From Plastoroseomonas hellenica (GTDB taxonomy: Bacteria > Pseudomonadota > Alphaproteobacteria > Acetobacterales > Acetobacteraceae): DNA of 64,000 nt. Shown here one piece after another: positions 8,888 to 17,552 of the stretch. Both the position numbers and the translations under genes were made by a program. Every line of letters begins with the position of its first letter. Positions within the stretch are counted from its first letter, which is position 1. The notes beneath the pieces are model-generated. The model saw only the letters and a program-made list of their open reading frames with translations. It made no database searches and had not been told where the DNA came from. Location: contig NZ_JAAGBB010000001.1 in the NCBI RefSeq assembly GCF_018129085.1, forward strand, positions 310,001 through 374,000, read 5' to 3'.

Positions 8888-10579
8888 ATGAAGAGCGTCG
8901 ATCTCGGTCGGGTGCCGGCACGCGAGGGCGCCCCGCCACGCGGCCCGCGTGGGCGGCAACCGAGCGCGGAGGACCGGGCCGCTGTCGCCGTGGCAACCGA
9001 GGCGGTCCCGCTCCGCCGCGAGTTCCTGATCGAGCACCTGCACGCGTTGCAGGATCGGTATGGTGGCTTGCGCCCCGGTCACCTGGCGGCGCTGGCGCAG
9101 GCGCTGCGGCTCGCCTCCGTCGAGGTCTTCGAGGTCGCGAGCTTCTATCACCACTTCGATCTTCTCGACGACGACATGCCGGTCGCCTCCGTGCCCATCC
9201 GCGTTTGCGATGGATTGCCCTGCAGGCTCATGGGTGCCGATGCACTTCTCGCTGCGCTGCGGGCCGCGCCGCCCAGGCCCGACATGCGGGTGATCGCCGC
9301 GCCCTGCATGGGGGCCTGCCACCGCGCTCCGGCCTGTGCCGTTGGCCATGAGCTGGTCGAGCACGCGACATCTCGGTCGGTCGCGTCCGCCGTGGCGCAG
9401 GGGCCACCGGCAATGCCGGCTTCGCCTGGGCTCGACGCCTATCTCGCACGTGACGGTTATGCCGTGCTGCGCGCGATCCGCACCGCCGGCGGAGATGAAC
9501 GGGAGCGGATACTGACGGCGCTCGAGGCGGCGTCTCTGCGCGGCCTCGGTGGCGCCGGCTTTCCCGCCTCCCGCAAGTGGCGGCTCGTCCTGTCGCAGGC
9601 GGCGCCGCGCCATCTGGTCGTCAATGCCGACGAGGGCGAACCCGGCACCTTCAAGGACCGCCACTGCCTCGAGACCGAGCCGCACCGCGTGCTCGAGGGC
9701 ATGCTGATCGCTGCCCATATCATCGGCGCCGAGGCCTGCTGGATCTACCTGCGCGGCGAGTACCCGCACCTCCATCGCGTGCTGGCACGCGAGATTGCGG
9801 CACTGGAGTCGGCCGGCATCGCGGCCGGGATGCCGATCCATCTGCGCCGCGGCGCCGGCGCCTATATCTGCGGTGAGGAGACGGCGCTGCTGGAGAGCCT
9901 GGAGGGGCGCCGCGGCTGGCCGCGCCACAAGCCGCCTTTTCCCGGCGAGCACGGCCTCTTCGGCCGACCGACCCTGATCCACAATGTCGAGACGCTCTGG
10001 TTCCTGCCGGAGATCCTGGGCTCGCCCGAGGGCGCGTCGGGTTTCGCAGCGAAAGGCCGGCGCGGCCATCGTGGCCAACGCTTCTTCAGCGTCTCCGGCC
10101 GGGTGCGGCGGCCGGGCGCGGTGCTGGCGCCGGCTGGCGTCACGGCGCGCGAGCTGATCGAGGAGTTCTGCGGCGGCATGGCGGACGGGCACCGCTTCGC
10201 CGCCTATCTGCCGGGCGGCGCCTCGGGCGGCCTGCTGCCGGCAGCACTCGGCGACCTGCCGCTCGATTTCGGCGCGCTGGATGCGCAGGGCTGCTTCGTG
10301 GGCTCAGGTGCCATCGTGGTGCTCTCGGACCGGGACGACCTCGCCGATGCCGTACGCAACCTGGTGCACTTCTTCCGCGACGAGAGCTGTGGCCAGTGCA
10401 CGCCCTGCCGCGCCGGCACTGCCAAGGCGGCACGGCTGCTCGAGGCGCCGGTGTGGGACCGTGCGCTGCTGGAGGAGCTGGCGCAGGTGATGGCGGACGG
10501 CTCGATCTGCGGGCTCGGCCAGGCCGCGATGAATCCGGTCCGCAGCCTGATGCGCTTCTTCCCGGAGGCCGTGCCGTGA
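8888..10579 (+). CDS. NAD-dependent formate dehydrogenase beta subunit (NuoE-NuoF fusion)
   Basis: A 563-residue diaphorase subunit. Residues about 40-165 are NuoE-like with a 2Fe-2S ligand set Cys107, Cys112, Cys140, Cys144 (CDGLPC, CMGAC). Residues about 180-560 are NuoF-like, with an FMN loop GLGGAGFPASRKW at 219-231, the NADH site GAGAYICGEETALLESLEG, and the 4Fe-4S motif ESCGQCTPCRAGT plus a later Cys. It would pass electrons from the alpha subunit to NAD+. The architecture matches the soluble Methylobacterium-type tungsten/molybdenum FDH1 beta, in which the FdsG and FdsB functions are fused. ATG at 8888 is preferred; another in-frame ATG lies at 8861. It overlaps the alpha gene by 4 bases (GTGA). 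Confidence 0.9.
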   Translation: MKSVDLGRVPAREGAPPRGPRGRQPSAEDRAAVAVATEAVPLRREFLIEHLHALQDRYGGLRPGHLAALAQALRLASVEVFEVASFYHHFDLLDDDMPVASVPIRVCDGLPCRLMGADALLAALRAAPPRPDMRVIAAPCMGACHRAPACAVGHELVEHATSRSVASAVAQGPPAMPASPGLDAYLARDGYAVLRAIRTAGGDERERILTALEAASLRGLGGAGFPASRKWRLVLSQAAPRHLVVNADEGEPGTFKDRHCLETEPHRVLEGMLIAAHIIGAEACWIYLRGEYPHLHRVLAREIAALESAGIAAGMPIHLRRGAGAYICGEETALLESLEGRRGWPRHKPPFPGEHGLFGRPTLIHNVETLWFLPEILGSPEGASGFAAKGRRGHRGQRFFSVSGRVRRPGAVLAPAGVTARELIEEFCGGMADGHRFAAYLPGGASGGLLPAALGDLPLDFGALDAQGCFVGSGAIVVLSDRDDLADAVRNLVHFFRDESCGQCTPCRAGTAKAARLLEAPVWDRALLEELAQVMADGSICGLGQAAMNPVRSLMRFFPEAVP

Positions 10580-13341
10580 GCAGCATCGGTCAGGGCGCCG
10601 GGCACGTGCCCTTCCTACTTGACGGCCGCACCGTCGAGGCGGCGCCGGGCGAGACGATCTGGGCAGCGGCGCGGCGTGCGGGGGCCGAGGAGATCCCGCA
10701 TCTCTGCCACCTGCCGCGACCCGGCTACCGTCCCGACGGCAATTGCCGCGTCTGCCTGGTCGAGATCGAGGGCGAGCGGGCGCTGGCCGCTTCCTGCATC
10801 CGCACGCCGCGCGAAGGCATGGTGGTGCGCAGCGCGGCCAGCGCCCGCGCCCAGGCGGCGCGCCGCATGGTGCTCGAGCTGCTGCTGGCGGACGGCCCAC
10901 CGCGCGACGCCGACGGCATCCTGGCGCGCTGGGCCGGGCAGCTCGGCGTGACGGGGTCGCGCTTCGCGCCGGAACTGCCGCCGCCATCGCCCGACCTCTC
11001 GCATCCCGCGATCGCGGTGCAGTTCGATGCCTGCATCCGCTGCGGCCTTTGCGAGCGCGCCTGCCGCGAGGTGCAGCACAACGACGTCATCGGCATGGCA
11101 GGACGTGGCATGGCGACGCTGCCGGTTTTCGACCTGGCGAACCCGATGGGCGCCAGCAGTTGCGTCGGCTGCGGCGAATGCGTGCAGGCCTGCCCGACGG
11201 GTGCTCTGCTTCCCAGATCGGTGCTGGCGGCGGACGGGCACCGCGGTCCCGCCGCGGAGCGCGAGGTCGCCAGCGTCTGCCCCTATTGCGGCGTCGGCTG
11301 CCAGGTCGGCTTCCGTGTCCGCGACGGCAGCATCGAGGAGGTGGTTGGCCTCGACGGGCCCTCCAACCAGGGGCGGCTCTGCGTCAAGGGACGGTTCGGC
11401 TTCGGCTACCTCACTCATCCGGACCGGCTGAGGCAGCCGCTCATTCGGCGCGACGGGGCGGCCAAGGATCCCTCCGACTGCCGCGACCCGCGCGGCGCCC
11501 TGGCGAAGTTCCGCGAGGCGAGCTGGGAGGAGGCGCTGGATCGCGCGGCCGAAGGCCTCCGCCGCATCCGGGACGGGCACGGGCCGGACGCGCTGGCGGG
11601 CTTCGGGTCGGCCAAGGGCTCGAACGAGGAGGCCTATCTCTTCCAGAAGCTGGTGCGCACCGGCTTCGGCACCAACAACGTGGACCACTGCACCCGCCTC
11701 TGCCATGCGGCGTCGGTCGCGGCGCTGCTGGAGGGGATCGGCAGCGGCGCGGTCACCGCACCCTTCACCGCGGCGCTGGAGGCCGAGGTGATCATCGTCA
11801 TCGGCGCCCGCCCGACCGAGAACCATCCGGTGGCCGCCACCTTCCTGAAGGAGGCTGCGTCGCGCGGCGCGCAACTGGTGACCATGGACCCGCGCGGCAG
11901 CGAGCTCGACCGTCACGCGACGGAGGTGGTGCGCTTCGCGGCCGGGCGCGACGTCGCCGTGCTGAACGCCATGCTGCACACCATCGTCACGGAGGAGCTC
12001 TGCGACCGGCAATACATCGCCGCCCACACGGAGGATTTCGGGCTGATCCGCGACCATGTCGCGGCCTATGCGCCGGAGGCGATGGCGCCCATCGCCGGCG
12101 TCCCCGCGGAGCAGCTTCGCCGCGTCGCCCGGCTCTATGCCCGCGCACGCACGGCGATGATCCTCTGGGGCATGGGCATCAGCCAGTCCACCCACGGCAC
12201 GGACAATACGCGCTGTCTGATCGCCCTGGCGCTCCTCTGCGGCCAGGTCGGCCGGCCCGGGACCGGGCTGCACCCGCTGCGCGGACAGAACAACGTGCAG
12301 GGTGCCTCCGATGCCGGGCTGATCCCGATGATGTTCCCCGACTACCACCGCACCGGCGATGACCTCTTCCGTGCGCGGCTGGAAACGCTGTGGGGCGCCG
12401 CGCTGCGGCCGGAGCCGGACCTGACCGTGGTCGAGATCATGCACGCGATGACGCGCGGCCAGGTCCGCGGCATGTACATCATGGGCGAGAACCCCGCGAT
12501 GTCGGACCCCGACCTCGCGCATGCGCGGGCGGGCTTCGCCCGCCTCGAGCATCTGGTGGTGCAGGACCTGTTTCTGACCGAGACGGCAGCGCTCGCCGAT
12601 GTGGTGCTGCCGGCGAGCGCTTGGCCGGAGAAGGATGGCACGGTGACCAACACCAACCGCCAGGTGCAGATAGGCCGTGCCGCCGTCACGCCGCCCGGCG
12701 CGGCGCGGCAGGATCTGGCGATCATCACGGAGATGGCGCGCCGGCTGGGCCTCGCCTGGAGCTACGCCCATCCGCGGGAGGTCTTCGCCGAGATGGCCGC
12801 GGCCATGCCCTCGCTCGCCAACATCACCTGGGAGCGGCTGCAGCGCGAGGGCAGTGTCACCTATCCCTCACCAGCACCGGATGCGCCGGGCGAGGCGATT
12901 GTCTTCGGCGACCGCTTCCCGACATCGACCGGCCGCGCGCGCTTCGTGCCGGCCGGCCTCTCCGATCCCGCCGAGATGCCAGACGAAGGCTTTCCCTTCG
13001 TGCTCACCACCGGCCGTCAACTCGAGCACTGGCATACCGGCACCATGACCCGCCGTGCCGAGCCCCTCGACATGCTCGAGCCGGGGCCGACCGCCTCGCT
13101 CTGCCCGGCCGATCTCGAACGGCTCGGCATCGCCGCGGGCGACAGGCTGCGCCTGGTCACGCGGCGCGGCGCGATCGAGCTCTCCGCGCGCGTTGATCCG
13201 ATGCTGCCTCCCGGTCTGGTCTTCGTATCCTTCGCCTTCGCCGAGGCCGCCGCGAATCTGCTGACCAATCCCCAACTCGACCCGTGGGGAAAAATTCCGG
13301 AGTTCAAGTTCTGTGCGGTCCGCGTGGAACGGGCGGTCTGA
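10576..13341 (+). CDS. fdhF: Formate dehydrogenase alpha subunit (Mo/W-bis-MGD, Cys-type)
   Basis: A 921-residue catalytic subunit oxidising formate to CO2. A NuoG-like N-terminus holds a 2Fe-2S cluster (Cys44, Cys57, Cys60, Cys74). Two ferredoxin clusters follow (Cys153/156/159/163 and Cys196/199/202/206), then the proximal 4Fe-4S (Cys235/238/242/269) of the molybdopterin domain. DHCTRLCHAAS at 370-380 aligns with the VUHGPS of E. coli FdhF, making Cys376 the metal ligand and His377 the adjacent catalytic His. The GTG start at 10576 overlaps the beta-subunit stop; the frame is open further upstream only by chance. No FdhD sulfurtransferase or small delta-subunit gene is next to it, so maturation factors must be elsewhere. 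Confidence 0.93.
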   Translation: MSSIGQGAGHVPFLLDGRTVEAAPGETIWAAARRAGAEEIPHLCHLPRPGYRPDGNCRVCLVEIEGERALAASCIRTPREGMVVRSAASARAQAARRMVLELLLADGPPRDADGILARWAGQLGVTGSRFAPELPPPSPDLSHPAIAVQFDACIRCGLCERACREVQHNDVIGMAGRGMATLPVFDLANPMGASSCVGCGECVQACPTGALLPRSVLAADGHRGPAAEREVASVCPYCGVGCQVGFRVRDGSIEEVVGLDGPSNQGRLCVKGRFGFGYLTHPDRLRQPLIRRDGAAKDPSDCRDPRGALAKFREASWEEALDRAAEGLRRIRDGHGPDALAGFGSAKGSNEEAYLFQKLVRTGFGTNNVDHCTRLCHAASVAALLEGIGSGAVTAPFTAALEAEVIIVIGARPTENHPVAATFLKEAASRGAQLVTMDPRGSELDRHATEVVRFAAGRDVAVLNAMLHTIVTEELCDRQYIAAHTEDFGLIRDHVAAYAPEAMAPIAGVPAEQLRRVARLYARARTAMILWGMGISQSTHGTDNTRCLIALALLCGQVGRPGTGLHPLRGQNNVQGASDAGLIPMMFPDYHRTGDDLFRARLETLWGAALRPEPDLTVVEIMHAMTRGQVRGMYIMGENPAMSDPDLAHARAGFARLEHLVVQDLFLTETAALADVVLPASAWPEKDGTVTNTNRQVQIGRAAVTPPGAARQDLAIITEMARRLGLAWSYAHPREVFAEMAAAMPSLANITWERLQREGSVTYPSPAPDAPGEAIVFGDRFPTSTGRARFVPAGLSDPAEMPDEGFPFVLTTGRQLEHWHTGTMTRRAEPLDMLEPGPTASLCPADLERLGIAAGDRLRLVTRRGAIELSARVDPMLPPGLVFVSFAFAEAAANLLTNPQLDPWGKIPEFKFCAVRVERAV

Positions 13342-13485
13342 CTTCCGCCCCGCGGCTCCGGGCGACCGTCCCTTTCGCACAAAGTTGATATGGGACAGAT
13401 GCATGCACCACTGCGCAGCGGCGCATGCTTCGACCCGCCCGGTCGCGCTTGATTGCGACGACGGTGCAGAGGGAAGGAGACACTG

Positions 13486-13824
13486 ATGCGTCAATTCGGT
13501 CTCGTTGCGGCTGCGGTTGTGCTTACGGCAGGGCCGGCGCTCGCACAGCTTCCATCCAGTCAGACGCCCGCGCCGCTGCCGCAAGCGAGCCCCGCACCGA
13601 TGGCGACCCAGTCGGGTGCTGCGGCCAGCGAAAGGCGGCGACCTGTGCGGCAGCCGCGGAGGGCGGCAGCCGATCGTGGAGCGAATAACCCGAATGCGGC
13701 CTTCATGGGCGGCGGTGCGATCCTGGAGGGGGCGCCCGGCGCGCCAGCCCCCGCGCCGCAGGCGATCACGACTCAGCCTGGGCCCGATGGCGTGATCCGG
13801 ATGGGCCCTGCCGGCGCCAATTGA
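13486..13824 (+). CDS. Small exported Ala/Pro-rich hypothetical protein
   Basis: A 112-residue protein with a clear Sec signal peptide, MRQFGLVAAAVVLTAGPALA, cleaved before QLPSS. The rest is low-complexity Ala/Pro/Gln with an Arg-rich patch (ERRRPVRQPRRAAADRG), then NNPNAAFMGGGAILEG and a final GPDGVIRMGPAGAN. It has a strong ribosome-binding site (gggaaggaga, 13471-13480) six bases before ATG 13486. No family is recognised. It is a monocistron 144 bases after the formate dehydrogenase genes, so it may be read from their transcript or its own promoter. Function unknown. Confidence 0.6.
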   Translation: MRQFGLVAAAVVLTAGPALAQLPSSQTPAPLPQASPAPMATQSGAAASERRRPVRQPRRAAADRGANNPNAAFMGGGAILEGAPGAPAPAPQAITTQPGPDGVIRMGPAGAN

Positions 13825-14088
13825 GCAGGGACAGCCGGGCGCCCATGCGCCCGGCCGCCACAGCCATTCCGATCGGCCGGACGGCGAAGCGCGCATCCGC
13901 TCCGGAGGGATCACCGGCGCTCGCCATGCAGACGCAGCCAAGCTTCGCCGTGCTACGTGGCTGGCGGTCGTCGCGGATGATGCGCGCCTCCATCAGGCGC
14001 GGCGCCTTTGATCATGCATCTCGCCGCGTCGATCCCGCGCCCTGCTACCGCCGCGTGGCGATGCCGATCGATCATTCCAGCCTGGGCG

Positions 14089-14946
14089 TCACAGGAAGGG
14101 CTTACCGCCGGTCACGGCAATGGTCGCACCGGAGACATAGCTGGAGAGCGGATCGGCCAGCATCACATAGGCGGTGGCGAGCTCCGCCGGCTGGCCGGGC
14201 CGCTCCATCGGCACCTGCTTCCCGAAGCTCGAGACCGTGTCCTCGGGCATGGTCGAGGGGATCAGCGGTGTCCATATCGGGCCCGGTGCCACGGCGTTCA
14301 CGCGAATACCCTTGCGGGCCAGCATCTGCGCCAGCCCGCCGGTGAAGTTGTGGATCGCGCCCTTGGTCGTCGCATAGGCGAGCAGCGTCGGGTTCGGCGT
14401 GTCGGCGTTGATCGACGCCGTGTTGATGATGGCGCTGCCGGGTGGCATGTGCGGCACCGCCGCCCTGGTCAGGCGGAACATCGCATGGATATTGACGTTG
14501 AACGTCATCTCCCACTCGTCGTCGGAAATATCGGCGATCTCCTTGAAGCTCGCCTGGTGCGCCGCGTTGTTGACCAGGATGTCGATTTGGCCGAAGGCCT
14601 CGACCGCCCTCTCCACTACCTGGCGGCAATGCGCCCGTTGCCCGAGGTCGCCGGGCACCAGGATCGCCTGACGCCCGGAATCCTCGATCAGGCGCTGTGT
14701 CTCCCGCGCGTCCTCATGTTCTTCGAGATAGGCGATCAGGATGTCGGCGCCTTCCCGCGCGAAGGCGATCGCAACCGCGCGACCGATGCCGCTGTCGCCG
14801 CCGGTGATGATCGCCCTCCTGCCCGCGAGCTTGCCCGACCCTTTGTAGGTGCTCTCCCCGTGGTCGGGCACCGGCTGCATCTTCGCGGTATAGCCCGGCA
14901 TCGCCTGCTGCTGATGCGGGAATGGCGGCTTCGGTCTGTCGACCAT
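14089..14946 (-). CDS. General-stress SDR family oxidoreductase
   Basis: A 285-residue short-chain dehydrogenase of the long-N-terminus group (YdaD/YhxC/YghA-like). Residues 1-40 form the characteristic Pro-rich lead (PPFPHQQQAMPGYTAKMQPV, DHGESTYKGSGKLAGR). Then come the cofactor loop TGGDSGIG at 48-55, the catalytic Tyr/Lys in LLAYATTKGA, and a C-terminal SSYVSGATIAVTGGKPFL. The frame is open upstream, but ATG 14946 with GGGAGAGC upstream gives the family N-terminus. It lies 55 bases downstream of the KGG stress-protein gene on the same strand. Members of this group are commonly induced by osmotic or general stress; the substrate is not known. Confidence 0.88.
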   Translation of the reverse strand: MVDRPKPPFPHQQQAMPGYTAKMQPVPDHGESTYKGSGKLAGRRAIITGGDSGIGRAVAIAFAREGADILIAYLEEHEDARETQRLIEDSGRQAILVPGDLGQRAHCRQVVERAVEAFGQIDILVNNAAHQASFKEIADISDDEWEMTFNVNIHAMFRLTRAAVPHMPPGSAIINTASINADTPNPTLLAYATTKGAIHNFTGGLAQMLARKGIRVNAVAPGPIWTPLIPSTMPEDTVSSFGKQVPMERPGQPAELATAYVMLADPLSSYVSGATIAVTGGKPFL

Positions 14947-15001
14947 CGAAAGCTCTCCCTCGAAGAGGGGCAGGCACGAACGTGCCCGCCCCGCGCGCCG
15001 T

Positions 15002-15193
15002 CTAGTCGTCCTTGTGGCTGCTGTGGCCGCCCTTCCGGCCCGCTGCGGCGGCGCGCTCGCGGTCATTGGCGAAATTGTTCGGATCCGAGTTCTTGCCGCT
15101 GGCGACGGTCTCTTGCGAGACACCCTTCTTGCCCTCGGCCCGCTTGCCATCCGTGCGCTCCTGGCTGCCGGTGCCCTGCTGATGCTGTGCCAT
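15002..15193 (-). CDS. KGG-repeat general stress protein (Con-10/YciG-like)
   Basis: A 63-residue, very hydrophilic protein rich in Gly, Lys, Glu, Asn and His. It carries the stress-induced acidophilic repeat signature DRERAAAAGRKGG near the C-terminus and a degenerate earlier copy (GKRAEGKKG...SGKNSDPNNFAND). Such proteins resemble GsiB and fungal Con-10 and are thought to be intrinsically disordered protectants. It is upstream of and co-oriented with the stress SDR gene, supporting a shared stress operon. No regulator site was identified with confidence. Confidence 0.8.
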   Translation of the reverse strand: MAQHQQGTGSQERTDGKRAEGKKGVSQETVASGKNSDPNNFANDRERAAAAGRKGGHSSHKDD

Positions 15194-15310
15194 GGCTGTC
15201 CTCCTTTCCCGGGCCCCATCGCCCGTCTGGAGAACGCACCACTTCGGGCGCCGTTGACACGCATTCGGGTGATCGAATGCTCGGCTGCTCCCTGCGGCGC
15301 AGCCAGGGGC

Positions 15311-16273
15311 TCACGCCCCTTTGGTTCGCCTCGCTCGCCGGCGCCATAGCAGCAGAATGAATGCGCCGCTTGCCAACAGGGCCGTCAGCACGCCGCCACT
15401 GATGACGGATCGCCTCCAGACCGCCCAGTCACTGTCCGGCTCCACACGGTCGGGGTTAGAGCGCCAGTAGCGTATCCGCATGGTCTCGCCGAGCGCAGGC
15501 TCTCTCCTCGCGCTCGACCGCTCCACCTCGATCTGAACGACACGCCCATCAGAGGCGGTGAAGCGGGTGATCGGGTTGTAGGCCATGGACCAGCCGGAAC
15601 CCTGAGCATTTCCCCGGGTCATCTCCCGATGCGCCACCACCGGAGCATCGACGAGCGCGGTGTTTCTGAGCAGGTTCTGCGCGACCGCCGCTTCCGAATA
15701 GACGATGATCGCGGCGACCCAGACCACGAGGAGATAGAGCGACACCAGGGCGCCGGCTACGGCCCTCATACCGACCCAAGGCGCTGCCCCGAAGCACAGA
15801 AACACCAGGCCGAACGGCACGGCCGCGAGCGGGAGCAGCACAAGGATCGGCAGCGGCTCTGCTTCCGCCCGATCAGGATTGACCGGATCGTAGCGCAACC
15901 GCAGTTGTTCGCCTTTGGTGTACCGCAGCCAACTATTGCCGGCGCGCGACCTGGCGACGACCTCGCGTCCTTCGCGGGTCGTGAAGCGAAAGACGGGGGT
16001 CAAGGTGATGCCCCGGCCGCGCCCGTCGATGTCGATCCGCTCGACGGTCCCGACGACGCTCTCTGCCCGTGTTGCGAACGGGATCCATTGCCCCGAGCCG
16101 TAGAGTCCGGCGCCGATTATCGCGAGGCCGATCGAACCCAACACGCCCCCCCAGACCAGCGCGCCGCGTTTGTTGCCCGGCGATATGGCCGGTATCCGCA
16201 GCCTCCGCCGGATCACAGGAGATGCCGCCCGCTGGGCGCCTGGACGGGTGGCGATGAGCACCGAGACGAACAC
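15311..16273 (-). CDS. Membrane protein with two DUF3592-like domains
   Basis: A 320-residue integral membrane protein. Transmembrane segments are seen at about 38-60 (GALVWGGVLGSIGLAIIGAG), about 140-160, about 165-190 and near the C-terminus (about 290-312) before RRRARRTKGA. Two extracytoplasmic beta domains each contain the DUF3592 pattern, in which an RF(T)-x-DG or EGR segment is followed by G-E-x-x-R-I/L-R-Y-x-P/S-NPD. They are at about 75-132 and about 205-278, so the protein looks like an internal duplication. The start is a GTG at 16273 and is uncertain. It follows a tiny lipoprotein gene by 6 bases. Function unknown. Confidence 0.72.
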   Translation of the reverse strand: MFVSVLIATRPGAQRAASPVIRRRLRIPAISPGNKRGALVWGGVLGSIGLAIIGAGLYGSGQWIPFATRAESVVGTVERIDIDGRGRGITLTPVFRFTTREGREVVARSRAGNSWLRYTKGEQLRLRYDPVNPDRAEAEPLPILVLLPLAAVPFGLVFLCFGAAPWVGMRAVAGALVSLYLLVVWVAAIIVYSEAAVAQNLLRNTALVDAPVVAHREMTRGNAQGSGWSMAYNPITRFTASDGRVVQIEVERSSARREPALGETMRIRYWRSNPDRVEPDSDWAVWRRSVISGGVLTALLASGAFILLLWRRRARRTKGA

Positions 16274-16279
16274 ATCGTC

Positions 16280-16393
16280 CTAAATGCCGCAGAGCGGCCA
16301 GCCCCGGCTGAACATCGGGCATCGGCCTCCGCAAGCCGCCAGCCCGAACGCTACGATCAGCAGCAGACAGAGCCGTGGTACGGCTCGCGACAT
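16280..16393 (-). CDS. Putative very small lipoprotein
   Basis: A 37-residue frame beginning MSRAVPRLCLLLIVAFGLAA and followed by Cys, a good lipobox (LAAC) after a hydrophobic core. The mature part would be only about 17 residues with two further Cys (CGGRCPMFSRGWPLCGI). It ends 6 bases before the start of the DUF3592 membrane-protein gene. The close spacing and the signal sequence argue that it is translated, but its size makes chance possible. Confidence 0.45.
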   Translation of the reverse strand: MSRAVPRLCLLLIVAFGLAACGGRCPMFSRGWPLCGI

Positions 16394-16617
16394 GGTCTTT
16401 GCCACACGAGTTGTCCTTCGATCGCAGCGGGCTTTCGGGGTGTAGGTCTGGCAGTTGCCTCGAGATCGGATGGGCTTCCCACGGCAGTGAACGGCGACCA
16501 ACCATGTGCGTCACGCCGGCCGATAACCAGTACGTAACAGTATCAGACAATTCGGGGGATCTGAAACACCCGCGGCGACTGCCGGCGTGCATCCGGCGGC
16601 GCTGGACCGCCGGGAGC

Positions 16618-17382
16618 CTATGCTTCAGGGGTTTCGCGGCGTTCGGTTCCGCGTTTGCGGCGGGGAGCGCAGGCGGCCAGGCCAGCGACGAAGCAGTCCA
16701 CGAACATCGCGAATGCGTCGTGCATCGGCGCTTCCACGCCGTTCTGCCAGCGGAGGATGAAGGCCTGGTTGGCCAGCCTCGGCATCTCCCGCGCGAGGAT
16801 GGGATGCGCTTTGGCATCGGCGCGCGCCAGGTGGTCCTGCATCTCCGTCCGCCACCCGGCCAGGTCCTCCGACGGCATCTGCGCCAGCTCCTGCGTCGTG
16901 AAGCCGACCAGGGCGGCATGCGTCGCATTGTAGGCGTCGCGCAGCGCCGCGCCTTCGAATCCTGCCTCGCACAACGTCTCCAGCAGGGCTTCGACGAGGC
17001 CGAGGTCGGGGCGAGCGTTCGAGACGATCTCCGCGCCGATCAGCGGCGCCACGTTCGGGTGCTGCCGAACGGCGTCGCGTGACCGCGCGAAGATCTGGCG
17101 GAGCCGCTCCTGCCAGGTCTGGCCGGGCGGGCGCGGCGGCACGAGGTCGCGCTGCACGGCCTTGACCACTTCCGCGAGCACGGCATTGCGGTTGCCGAGG
17201 TGCCAGACGATCACCGTCGCGTTCACGCCGAGCCGGCGCGCCAGGCTGCGCATGCTGAAGCCGTGCAGGCCGCGACTGTCGATCTCCTCCAGCGCGGCCG
17301 CGATCACCGCCTCCCGCGTCAGCCCGATCGCCCGCGGCGCCGCCCGCTTTGGTCGCCTTTGCTCCGCCGTGCCCGCCGTCAT
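16618..17382 (-). CDS. TetR/AcrR family transcriptional regulator
   Basis: A 254-residue repressor-type protein. The N-terminal helix-turn-helix spans about residues 20-68 (GLTREAVIAAALEEIDSRGL ... SMRSLARRLGVNATVIVWHL), with the TetR recognition helix. The C-terminal ligand domain resembles TetR_C_1, with conserved His/Glu-rich helices. It is divergent from the aminotransferase/binding-protein/amidase-like operon with 170 bases between. It is therefore the prime candidate to control both directions, probably in response to the operon substrate. A 21-bp palindrome in the gap is a possible operator. Confidence 0.88.
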   Translation of the reverse strand: MTAGTAEQRRPKRAAPRAIGLTREAVIAAALEEIDSRGLHGFSMRSLARRLGVNATVIVWHLGNRNAVLAEVVKAVQRDLVPPRPPGQTWQERLRQIFARSRDAVRQHPNVAPLIGAEIVSNARPDLGLVEALLETLCEAGFEGAALRDAYNATHAALVGFTTQELAQMPSEDLAGWRTEMQDHLARADAKAHPILAREMPRLANQAFILRWQNGVEAPMHDAFAMFVDCFVAGLAACAPRRKRGTERRETPEA

Positions 17383-17493
17383 GGTCCCCGTTCACCTTCG
17401 TGCCTGGGCGCCGCGACGGGCCAGGCTGCTCCTCGAATACCGCCATGCCGCAAGGTGGCGGCGCACGCCATTCACGCCTCTGCACCGAATTGC

Positions 17494-17514
17494 CTCTTGT
17501 GCACTGCTCAAGAG
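17494..17514. promoter_or_regulatory. Candidate TetR operator palindrome
   Basis: A perfect 6-bp dyad, CTCTTG-N9-CAAGAG, in the divergent gap between the tetR-type gene and the aminotransferase gene, about 40 bases before the ATG at 17553. Position and symmetry suit a dimeric repressor site. This is inference only. Confidence 0.3.
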
Positions 17515-17552
17515 AGCGTCAGCATAGCGCCAGCCACGGGAAGAAGCGATCC

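Noticed and set aside
10615-12771. 718-codon frame antisense to the formate dehydrogenase alpha gene
   Set aside because: A GC-bias shadow of a gene with complete Fe-S and molybdopterin motifs on the plus strand; the antisense product is Arg/Ala-rich without motifs.
17349-17552. 68-codon N-terminal extension of the aminotransferase
   Set aside because: Lies in the regulatory gap opposite the tetR-type gene; class III homology begins at ATG 17553.
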